NCBI GenBank assembly: GCA_022432975.1
Contig: CM039510.1
Span: 14,898,381-14,962,380, forward strand
Reading direction: 5' to 3'
Source: Begonia masoniana
Lineage: Eukaryota; Streptophyta; Magnoliopsida; Cucurbitales; Begoniaceae
Length of the DNA stretch: 64,000 nt
This document shows, piece by piece, positions 1 to 8,450 of the stretch. The translations under genes and the position numbers were made by a program. Numbering within the stretch: position 1 is the first letter of the stretch; each line of letters opens with the position of its first letter. Under the pieces are notes generated by a model, which saw only the letters and a program-made list of their open reading frames with translations, was not told the DNA's origin and searched no databases.

Positions 1-108
1 GCGACCGGAAGATGTAAAATGTGTTTTGTCGTTTAGCGACCGGAAGATGTAAAATGTGTTTTGTCGTTTAGCGACCGGAAGATGTAAAATGTGTTTTGTC
101 GATGAGGA
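1..108 (+). repeat. 35-bp tandem repeat, three copies
   Basis: Three head-to-tail units of exactly 35 bp start at 1, 36 and 71; the last is cut at its 3' end where it runs into gatgaggatcgg. The reverse complement of the unit matches the 35-bp units in the left LTR of TE4 (22614-22953). The copies here therefore lie inverted relative to the LTR fragment that follows. The array probably continues left of the window. Confidence 0.9.
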
Positions 109-348
109 TCGGTAAGGAGACTCGCCTGGAGTTCTGCTGAGCCTGAGCTGAATACCGAGAAAGGAGAAATGAGGGAATAGTGGCGGCCTAAACCTCATTA
201 AACCCTCCTTAAATACATTTTCCACTTTTCAAAATGCTAATTACTCTTTTGCCCTTGCATAGTATTTATTAACCTAATCATCATTTTCTCTCAAATCCTA
301 CATTATAAATGGTTCGTTTTAAATTCGGTCATAGAACCGGGTGCTACA
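109..348 (-). mobile_element. TE4-like LTR, promoter-side end (fragment)
   Basis: On the minus strand this reads as the start of an LTR: TGTAGCACCCGGTTCTATG, then a TATTTAAGGA box (about 205-214) and GCCGCCACTATTCC, the same order as in the LTRs of TE4 and TE6a/b. The LTR terminus is at 348. The match ends where the 35-bp array begins, so the rest of the LTR is missing or rearranged. No target-site duplication is visible. It is old and divergent from TE4. Confidence 0.7.
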
Positions 349-479
349 GGTACTTGATAAATATGAGATCAAATAAATAATATGGTGCACCACACTTACA
401 TTGATTCCCTACTTATCATGGCACAAATGGTGTGTGAGAGTCCATTTCATACTCATTATATATAGTCGAGTGGGTGAGT
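349..479. other. Unclassified spacer
   Basis: AT-rich sequence between the TE4-like LTR end and the first recognisable family Z LTR sequence. No reading frame or repeat match was seen. It may be diverged family Z LTR. Confidence 0.5.
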
Positions 480-764
480 CAGGTGCCTTATGTATTTTGA
501 CCATAACTTTCAATTCCCAGTGAGTTAGGCCATAAAATTTGGATGATATTTCGTCCACACTCTGGGTAAGCTCCATTTAACATTTCAGCCTATTTGGTTT
601 AGTCAATTTAAAATTACATTTTTTGCAAATTGAGTAATTTTTGGATAAGTTTCTGTTAGTCTGAGATCCGATTTTTATGCTTATTTCAAAATTTGAAAAG
701 CAGATTTTTGTTGAGTTTTTGTTTCATTTATGCTTCCATTTAATCCATAATTTGAAGCATATCA
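480..764 (+). mobile_element. Family Z LTR 1 (3' part) with decayed primer site
   Basis: About 280 bp match family Z LTR 2 (4160-4440) and LTR 3 (up to 16164), including the shared terminus TTTGAAGCATATCA. Just after it, 767-778 reads tagtataagagc, a 10-of-12 match to the iMet primer-binding site TGGTATCAGAGC. That fixes this as a 5' LTR followed by internal sequence on the plus strand. Confidence 0.75.
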
Positions 765-832
765 TTTAGTATAAGAGCTCTGTTTTCTTGGTGATTATTT
801 GCTGTGATTTTTTGTTATTTTGTTTGGCTATC

Positions 833-1700
833 ATGATGACCAAAAGTGGTGCTCACAACAATCAAAACTGAGAGCATAATGCTCAAGGCACTCAACCATC
901 CTTGTTGCCGCCTCCGAATGATGGTGAATCAAGTTATCAAGGCCAAATCAATGGGAAAAATGGCCAAATCAATGAGTTGAGCAACCAACTCAATGATATG
1001 AACCGAAAGTTTGACGCCATGGTGAATGAAATGAGGAACAACAACCAAAGGGCTCGTCAAACGCCTTTACCTAGGAGGAGAAACGAAATGCCGAGGAGGA
1101 GGAATTAATACTTTCAAAACAATAATTTTGTGGACGAAGTTTATTCTGAGAATGAGGATTTGATCATCTTCATGATAGGCGCGACAATGATGATGACTTG
1201 AAGCATGTAAAAACGTCCATTTCACCTTTTAATGGCTCATGTAATGGAGATGCTTTCTTGGATTGAGTGCACAAGGTAGATAATGTTTTTGAATGATACA
1301 ACTATTCCAAAAAAAGGAAGCTACAACTAGTATCTCTAGAGTTGTCTAGTTATGCTAGTTTATGGTGAGACAACACAAGGGCCCAAAGGAGGCATGACAA
1401 GGAAGAATCAATTAACACTTGTAGAGCCATGAAAATCCTAATGAGAAGGAGATTTGTTCCAAGCCACTACAAATAAGAGTTATTCCTTCAAATGCAAAAC
1501 TTGAAGCAAAACTCACAAACGGTTGAGGAATACTTGACCAAATTTGAAACGCTCAAAATTAGGAGTGGAGTGGGGGAACTCAAAGAACAAACTATTGCAA
1601 GATTTGTAAGGGGCTTGAATATGCGATGAAGAACATGGATGTGGTTATCCAAACTGCTTTAAAAGTAGAGAGGCAAGTAAAGAGAAAAGGAAAGGGATTC
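833..1700 (+). pseudogene. Decayed gag of family Z element
   Basis: Frames read as Ty3/gypsy Gag with many stops and shifts. A piece at 902-1108 encodes a glutamine/asparagine-rich N-terminal segment with a coiled-coil-like stretch (INELSNQLNDMNRKFDAM) and an arginine-rich end. About 1210-1480 holds the capsid signature: FNGS, then a Y-A-S-L-W core followed by an RRRFVPSHY motif, as in the gag of TE9 (53080-53220). A likely ATG lies at 833-838, soon after the primer site, but the frame stops within a dozen codons. It is a dead copy, with gag-like sequence resuming after the SINE at 1711. Confidence 0.75.
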
Positions 1701-1710
1701 AACTCTTGCA

Positions 1711-1942
1711 ACGACCCACCCCCTAGCGAGGGCAGGCGAGTCGTACGGTAGCTCAAGTGGTACCATCACTTCTAGCCCATGAATTATATCTTGGAGGTCT
1801 TGGATTCGAGTGGTAGGGAAGGCAAAAACTCCCTTTCCAGGGGAGAGAAGATCGTGAGTACAGTCCAGTGCCATAGGGCTGAAGCTAGGCTGGCGGTAAG
1901 ATACCGCACGGCTCGCCAGCCCTTGCTAGGGGGTGGGTCATT
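1711..1942 (+). mobile_element. tRNA-like SINE with terminal inverted repeats
   Basis: Box A-like TAGCTCAAGTGG at 1749-1760 and box B-like GGATTCGAG at 1802-1810 give a tRNA-type pol III promoter. The body matches three other copies at 20063-20955 (shared agctcaagtggta, tagcccatg, cttggaggt and ggcaaaaactcc-type blocks). Unlike them, this copy is flanked by inverted arms of about 37 bp: 1711-1748 and 1904-1942, each containing the gacccaccccctagc motif or its complement. It sits inside decayed gag. No clear target-site duplication was found. Confidence 0.7.
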
Positions 1943-2560
1943 ACAAAATCGGTTCTCACCAAAAACTGAGGGTACATATAAACCTCTATAAAAAACTGAA
2001 GAGAAAAAGCCCTTCACTAAAAGTTGGTCACACAAAGGAGTGGAAGACAAGAAGGTAGTGGAGAATAGCACTTGGCCGAAATTGGGGCACATTTCTTCTT
2101 AATACCCTAATAATAGAATAATGATTCTTAGGGAAGAATAGGGTGAAGTGATTAGTGAAGATGAACAAGAAGAAGCCTCTAATGAAGACCATGAAGATCA
2201 AGGGGAAGAAGTTTATGCACAAGAGGGCTCTTTATTAGTTATTCGGCGAACTCTTATGTCAAAGTCCAATGAAGAAGAGTGCCAAAAAGAAAACATTTCC
2301 ATAGTCAATGTTTGATTAAGTAAAGATTGTGTTATCTTATTATCGATGGAGGAAGTTGCACAAATGTGGCATCTAATGAATCAGTGGAAAAACTTTGATT
2401 GAAAACCACCACTCACACTAACCCTTACAAGCTAAGGTGGTTGAACGATCGAGACAACGTCAAGGTGAACAAACAAGTGTACGTTGATTTTTCTATGGGA
2501 AATTAAAACGAATAATTTAGCATGAAAGTTTATTTTAGCAAAAACAATTATGTGGATCCA
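1943..2560 (+). pseudogene. Decayed gag C-terminus and aspartic protease, family Z
   Basis: Around 2337-2380 a frame reads IIDGGSCTNVASNES, the plant gypsy protease active-site region in which the D-S/T-G motif appears as DGGS. It is followed by YKLRWLND (about 2430) and VNKQVYVDF, typical of this protease family. Stops interrupt every frame. The upstream acidic EDEQEEASNED-type stretch (2140-2230) is a usual gag-protease linker. The piece is not functional. Confidence 0.75.
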
Positions 2561-3494
2561 TTTTATACTATGAACTCGTGGCACTTTTCAAGCGATTTAA
2601 AACAAATTGTTTTCCTTTTGAATGGGTGAAAGTTAAGTCATGAAATTTATGGAATGTTTTTAAACTAATATACTGAAGACTTTGTTGGTGGTTAAATAGA
2701 TTACAACTTTATGTTATCACGAGGAGTTACTCATTATTTCCTTTGGTAGTTAATCACTTTGTGAATCAAGTTGATAGCCTTGGACTTATTTTGAAGGTGA
2801 TTTATCATTGGCATTTTATGTTTGTAGATAAAAGTAAGATTGAGCACCCTAGGTGGTTGCCAGGTACCAAACATTTGGTAGATGGACACATTTTGAAAAC
2901 ATCATGGGACTTAGGTTCTATGAAGTGGGATCATTTTTTTCAATAGAAGTTGATCGTCCCGAAGAGAAGCCTCCTTAGATTTTATGGATTAAGTTACAAG
3001 TGTTTCTTGTGGGTGGATTAAGGGAGGCTTTAGATTTAAGTTAAAATCCTTTTCAACACTGGGAGGATGATGTGTCACAGATCCGCTACTTCTCAAACAT
3101 TGGATGGATTTGTTCTAACATATTTTAAAGTTTCTAATTTGTAGGAGGATCACATGATGAAGCAATCAAAGACATGCAATCATGTAGACAATGCTTGTTG
3201 GGCATGATCTTTGTGAAGCATAGATGGAAGATGAAGCTTAAATGAGGATCAAGCACATGCCTAAGGATTATTGGACTTTCTAAGAAAACTTACGTGAAAC
3301 TGATCTCTGAGTAGTAATGAGCATATTCGACAGCCTTTCTGACTTTGTTACAACAAGTGTTCTTCATGAAGAATGTAGCTCACATCTCAAGATTTCCCGA
3401 ATGAGTTGGATTGAGTAATTTGGACACAATTTGCTTGTCAACAAGGCCAGTTACAAAGAGGCTTGTTCTCACAACAAATATTGAAGAAGAAATT
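2561..3494 (+). pseudogene. Deleted pol remnant and 3' tail of family Z copy 1
   Basis: RT, RNase H and integrase are absent. 2743-2946 has a 67-codon frame (with FVDKSKIEHPRWLPGTK) that I do not recognise. About 3035-3085 reads NPFQHWEDDVSQ, matching the pre-LTR tail of other family Z copies (NP...EDDVPRG at 4955-5000). The purine-rich stretch gaagaagaaat ending near 3494 is the expected polypurine tract. The whole stretch is decayed. Confidence 0.6.
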
Positions 3495-4440
3495 TATTTT
3501 CCTTTAAACAAATGCTGTATTTTTTCTTAGTTTGTTTTTTTTTTTGGTTAAATTTACTTAGGAGTTTATGTTAAAATAAGCGTTGCATAGCTGCATACCA
3601 GAGGGAGGGCATAATTGGAAGATTACCAATTGGGGCATCGACCGCGCGCGCGCACAAGAGGACTACTACCGAATAGATCTTATCTTTCCTTATTTTCATG
3701 CCTATTAGTTTAACCTAGTTTATAGAAGAATTGTTCTTCCCAAAGTCGAGAACTTTCTAGCTTTCACACGACTATTTTCTTCATCCGAGTGAATAGTCGT
3801 CCAATTATTTCCATCTTGTGAGTGCCGTGGAAATTCTTATTAGTGTACACTTTTCTACCATCTTAGTTGAAGGTAGTAATCCCCACATGAACTCTCACCT
3901 TTACCTTGTTGGAGCGCTTCTCAATCGAGAAGACAAGACCGAAAGGTTCCCAATTTCCACCTTCTCAAACTAACATTGGTGTTCCGTCCATTACTTCGTG
4001 ATCTTAGTGAATTAACCTCTGATTTTTATACTCAACCATCCTCACATCCACAGCGTTAATCTGCCACAATAATCGTGTCGTTTCGTTTTCAGACAAGAGA
4101 GTTACATTTTCCCAAATTTGGTGTTTTGTTCTAAGGCAAGAGTAGTGGATCGAGTTCCAGTGACCTTCTGTATTTCGGCCATACCTTTCGATTTCCAGCG
4201 AGTTAGCCTTAAAATTTGGAGAATATTTTTTCCACACTCTTATTGAGCTCCATTTAAAATTTCAGCCTATTTGGTTCAACCAATTGAAAGTTATGATTTT
4301 TGCAAGTTGAGTAATTTTCAGATGAGATTCTGTTAATGCAAGATCCGATTTTGATGCTTATTTGAAAGTTCAAAAAACAAATTTTTGTTGAGTTTTTGTT
4401 TCATTTATGCTTCCATTTGGTCCATAATTTGAAGCATATA
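3495..4440 (+). mobile_element. Family Z LTR 2
   Basis: Bounded left by the purine tract ending at 3494 and right by TTTGAAGCATATA at 4440. It shares 300 bp or more with LTR 1 and LTR 3, including ttatgcttccatttggtcc and a block on tatttcggccata. A (CG)n run, gaccgcgcgcgcgc, lies near 3640. It is shared between a gag-protease remnant on its left and an RT remnant on its right. Confidence 0.65.
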
Positions 4441-4900
4441 AAATGGGTGAGTTGACGAACACCCCCACAGTGGTTCAAACTCTTATGGACCAATGTAAAG
4501 ATGTGATGCCAAAGAAGCCTCTATAAAGATCATCCTCTATTTGGGGTGACAAACTTCTATTTAATCTACCATCTAGAGTTGCACTACCAATCCAATTTAC
4601 CCATGTGAATGAGCTTAGTATCCCTTTAATTTTTGCCACGGGAGGATTAAGGGTCAGCTATATTCAACTAAGAAAGGAGGCAGGAAATGTTTGGAAGGTA
4701 TCCTTCAAGATCAAACATGGAATATTTGATTGGTTGGTTATGCATTTCAGCCTCTCCATTACTAATCTCTTTAGGGAAGCTAGACCTTTTACCTTTGAGG
4801 ACTTATTTAGGAGATTCCTTCATAAGACCAAGGGCACACGCAAGATGATAACAACAATGCCTTCATACTCGAGTCACCAATAACCACCTCTAATGATCAA
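4441..4900 (+). pseudogene. Reverse transcriptase fragment, family Z copy 2
   Basis: 4480-4515 reads QCKDVMPKKP, the segment that precedes RT in gypsy Pol. 4605-4883 reads through GGLRVSYIQLRKEAGNVWK and WKVSFKIKHG followed by FDWLVMHFSLS. This corresponds to the RT region normally reading LRSGYHQI, then W-K-T-A-F and E-W-L-V-M-P-F-G-L. The YxDD catalytic motif is missing. The conserved glycine and proline of the PFGL motif are changed (HFSL). It is a dead fragment. Confidence 0.65.
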
Positions 4901-5349
4901 GGTCGATTCCTCATCTACAAAAAAAGAAAAGAAGACAAGGAGTACAACAGTTTGGATTTGAGGTCAAATCCTCAAATACCCTAGGAGGATGATGTGCCTA
5001 GAGGGGCCATCGCCCGATTTCACACCAAAACCTTGGGTGATCTTTCACCTAATGAGTTCGCTCTTTTTATAGGTTTTTATCTTGTGGAACAAGTAGAGTT
5101 AGGTAAACATTCAAGGCAAGCATTTGGAATCTAGGAGGAAGCCCAACCAAACTAAGAGAGAGAAGGCACCCAAAGGTGACAAGCAAGGTGGACCTCATGC
5201 ATGGCACGACCATTTTGAAGTTAAAGAGGATGATCAATTGAAGCACTCCAATGAGCAATGAGAGCCAAGCCAAATGCTCAAGACATGGAGGAGTCAAGCT
5301 ACTCACCAACCTAAGAGCACATCAGCCATCCCATTTTGAAGGAGGAATT
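4901..5349 (+). pseudogene. Pol 3' tail and polypurine tract, family Z copy 2
   Basis: 4950-5010 reads DLRSNPQIP-stop-EDDVPRGAIARF, the conserved C-terminal tail of this lineage (compare GPMTRSKAK in TE9 at 51120-51160). The tract ggaggaatt at 5341-5349 precedes the next LTR. The intervening 300 bp are decayed. Confidence 0.55.
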
Positions 5350-5820
5350 TGTCTTCCTTGTTTCAATTTTTGTATTAGGCTAGTTGATGAATTATTTAGT
5401 TTTCTTAGTTAATTGTGCTTTATTAGGTGGCTGAATATTGATGCATTTGAAAGGGATCCTTAGTTGTGAAAATTGGGAGGAAGAACAACCTAAAGATAAG
5501 GACATTTTGAGAGAGAAGGATATTACAAAAAATGGCAAAACATGGCTCGTCCTTGTTTGGTCCACTAGGCTGAACCTCTCCTCTTTACTCTCCCTATCTT
5601 TTATGAATTTTGAAGCCATAAAGGCTAAAGAGAGGAGGTGTATTTAAACCACTCCTACAGCTCTGTAAACCCACTTTTGAATGTCAAGAAAACTGAAGGT
5701 TTAACCTCTGAAAATCGAAGCTCTTTGAGCCTCAAAGCAGGGCCTCTCCTCGGTGAGTAATATCCATAGATGAGTTGTGTATTGTCTTCCATTTTTGTGA
5801 GTATCTTGGAAGCTCTCATT
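5350..5820 (+). mobile_element. Family Z LTR 3, 5' part (interrupted by TE1)
   Basis: Begins TGTCTTCCTTG after the purine tract at 5341-5349 and is broken at 5825 by TE1. The remainder resumes at 15656. Joining the halves across one gttgc gives an LTR of about 985 bp, comparable with LTR 2. Intervening short frames (5392-5647) are not believed. Confidence 0.75.
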
Positions 5821-6066
5821 GTTGCTGTAACACCCCTAAAACTGTACCCGTTTTTCCCGAATATATTTTTTTTTTATCCTATTAAATTTAATTAAACTTT
5901 AAGTGGAAGCTAAACCGAAATCGAAGCCAGAATTGAAATCGGAATTGAAACCTAACTTAAAAACAACTTAAAACTTATTTAAATAAAACAATTAAAAATT
6001 ATTAATAACTTAATTAAACTTTAACTAAATGGGAGGGCAAAACCGTCCCTGCTGACAAAAGGAGAG

Positions 6067-6236
6067 GCAGCGACCGATCTCTGCGAATTGCAGAGATCGA
6101 TCGCTGCATGCTATATGCATTGCAGGGATCGATCTCTGCAATTTGCAGAGATCGATCAGCTGCACTCTATATGCATTGCAGCGATCGATCTCTGCAATTT
6201 GCAGAGATCGATCGCTGCACTTTATGGCAGCGATCC
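6067..6236. repeat. Palindrome island in TE1 left LTR
   Basis: Three tandem units of about 55 bp, each built round a palindrome of the form gcgatcgatctctgca-aat-tgcagagatcgatcgc. An identical island lies at 13341-13509. Each unit could fold as a hairpin of about 16 bp in DNA or RNA. Confidence 0.92.
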
Positions 6237-6281
6237 TTTCCTGTTTTTCTCCTCTGTTCTGTTTTACTTTCCCACTAAGTA

Positions 6282-6365
6282 CTCTCTGGAATCTGAACTT
6301 CCAGAGAGCACAACGGCCCTTTTATTTTCATCCCATATGCTCTCTGGAATTCGATTCCAGAGAGC
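6282..6365. repeat. Two hairpins, CTCTCTGGAA / TTCCAGAGAG
   Basis: 6282-6309 pairs ctctctgga with tccagagag imperfectly. 6339-6365 is a perfect 12-bp stem, gctctctggaat, with a 3-nt loop. The same motif recurs in the LTRs of TE7 (62273-62300), TE2 (19567-19595) and TE8 (40930-40960, 59630-59660). Confidence 0.9.
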
Positions 6366-7066
6366 AACACTTCATCAAATAACAATCTGAAAATCAACTT
6401 CTATATCTATTCATGGACTACTAATTACGCAATTCAGACTTACAATAACACGATACTCTAATTGCGATAAGACTTTCTAAAAACGAACGGCGTGGATAGC
6501 TCTAAAACTCGAGCATATCCGTACCGAACCTAAAATAGTACAAATACAGTTTACTAAATCATTTAAGACACTATACACCAAACAGTTCCAGAATTTTCAA
6601 AAACAAATTAAACATCCTAAAATATCTATACATATTCTATCAATTATCCCAAAACGTTCCCAAAACCCTCAAAACTCTATACATACTTCCCACGGGTCGG
6701 TTACGCCTCGACTGCGCCAGCACACCACCGCAGCCATCATCCGTCAACTGAGCTATGCCTCAGGTGGAGGAACGTCGTCCTCACCTGGTATCTCGTAGTC
6801 TATGTCACCTACACCATACATAAACACACTATGAGATAAATCTCAGTAAGCCCTAGTAAATGCGATGCATGCTGTGCTATGAGTTCGATAAATCATGCTT
6901 TATTTTATCTTTCTATGCAATGCTCTGTAGGTGTCACCGAGATCCTATACCCTCTAACCAGAGAGAGCTCATCCAGCGGGCGGACTACTCTTTCCAGCTA
7001 GAGGAGGGGGGTACACGCTTACAATCCGTACAGCCGTGCCTGAGCCCCACCTCGCGTGACCTGTAT

Positions 7067-7232
7067 CTGTATGCCTTTCGGCCTGTAAGCCTTTCGGCCG
7101 GTGTACTGTAAGCCTTTCGGCCGTGAACTTTAAGCCTTTCGGCCGTGAACTGTAAGCCTTTCGGCCGTGAACTGTAAGCCTTTCGGCCGTGAACTGTAAG
7201 CCTATCGGCCGTGCACTGTAAGCCTTTCGGCC
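7067..7232 (-). repeat. 22-bp GGCC array in TE1 left LTR, eight motifs
   Basis: Units of 22 bp (gtgaactgtaagcctttcggcc) carry the small stem GGCCGAAAGGC on the coding strand. There are eight motifs here and seven in the right LTR (14343-14484). The unit resembles the single conserved stem-loop at 7468-7480 followed by CTACA on the minus strand. Confidence 0.9.
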
Positions 7233-8397
7233 GATGCTATGCTTTACGTTATCTTTAAAACTCTGTGCGGAAATTCGTTTTCATGCTTTTCTTTAAAACC
7301 AAGTGATGCGTGAACAGTTCAATATCATACAATAAACAAGCAACACATAGACCATCGGGACTTTAAAAAACGTAAACTATAAACTCCTAAGACCTAGCTA
7401 CCCAAACCGAGCAAAACTAACTAAAGGCATCTCCAAAACGCCTCGAGACGACACGATGTACGGTGTAGGCCGATTTGGCCAAAGAAACTCACGAGAACTT
7501 ACCTCGCGTCCAAAGCAGCTTAAACCCGTCCACGAGCACTGTTTACCTAAGCAATTTACAAGGATTTACGTTAAACGAGTTTATTCAAAAATCTCGAAAT
7601 TTCGTAAATTCTAACATTTTTCCTAAATCGATTAGATTCGTCCAAATACGTCCAACACGTTCAATATTTACTTAATCATTGACAACTTATCGATTACGAG
7701 CCCTAGATCTCGTTTTTAATCGAAAACCTAAACGAACCTAAACGTTTAAAACTTTACGAAACTCGGATTTCAATGTTCCAAAACTATAGAGACTTACCGA
7801 GAACGTCGATTGGAGGAAGAAACGTGAAGGACGGAGGAAAAACGGAACAAAACCGGAGGTCGGATCGTGAGAAACGTCGACGGTCAGAGAGGGTTTGCGA
7901 GAGAGAAAAGAGAAACAGAGAGAAAGTGGTTCTGGAATTCGAAGAGGAGAAATGAAATGAAATAAAAGAATTTTGATTGATTTATAATATTGAATTTGCT
8001 AATTACCAAATTGCCCTTATTTGGTTTTTATATTGATTTCGTCCTTCGGTTCGTTAATCGTCTAGCCATTCGACCTCTCCAAACGTCCTTACTTCACCAA
8101 TAAGTCTAACTTATTATTTGGGACTTAATAAAACTGTCCGTTCACAATTCGGACCTCATTTACTATTTTTACAAGAACGTCTTTTACATTACGAAAAGCT
8201 TAATTGTTCGGAATATAGCGTTTGATCTCCGAAAATTCCCGTAAATTTCTTAAAATTCTTATTATTCGTTAGGATCGTAATGACGCTTTCTTTTTGTGAA
8301 ACGGACCTGGTTTGACATATTTACCAAAAATAGCCTTATATAATAAAATAACAATATAATATAATATATCTGAAATCCGTACATGCTGGGTATTACA

Positions 8398-8414
8398 TTC
8401 TACCCTCCTTATTC
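8398..8414 (-). other. TE1 polypurine tract
   Basis: On the coding strand gaataaggagggtagaa directly abuts the 3' LTR. This is the expected primer site for plus-strand DNA synthesis. Confidence 0.8.
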
Positions 8415-8450
8415 AGAATTTTGTCCACAAAATTAAATCATACATATAAC

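Larger units (their letters stand above)
5826..8397 (-). repeat. TE1 left LTR (element 3' LTR), 2572 bp
   Basis: Bounded by the TSD at 5825 and the polypurine tract at 8398. It contains a palindrome island at 6067-6236 and a perfect hairpin at 6339-6365. The CCACGC block is at 6481-6502 and a GGCC-type 22-bp array at 7067-7232 (eight GCCTTTCGGCC motifs). The GGCC stem-loop is at 7468-7480, and a donor-like site (gtaagt on the minus strand) at 7792-7797. It is 22 bp longer than the right LTR because of one extra array unit. Confidence 0.93.

Noticed and set aside
1749..1812. A true tRNA gene
   Set aside because: Box A and B are present but no cloverleaf, anticodon arm or acceptor pairing can be drawn; the sequence belongs to a SINE family.
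3640..3655. Z-DNA or regulatory role of the (CG)n run
   Set aside because: Five CG steps in a decayed LTR are too short to claim function.
6860..7111. 83-codon frame repeated at 14133-14384
   Set aside because: Identical in both LTRs of TE1, antisense to the element, overlapping the GGCC array. It is duplicated only because LTRs are duplicated.
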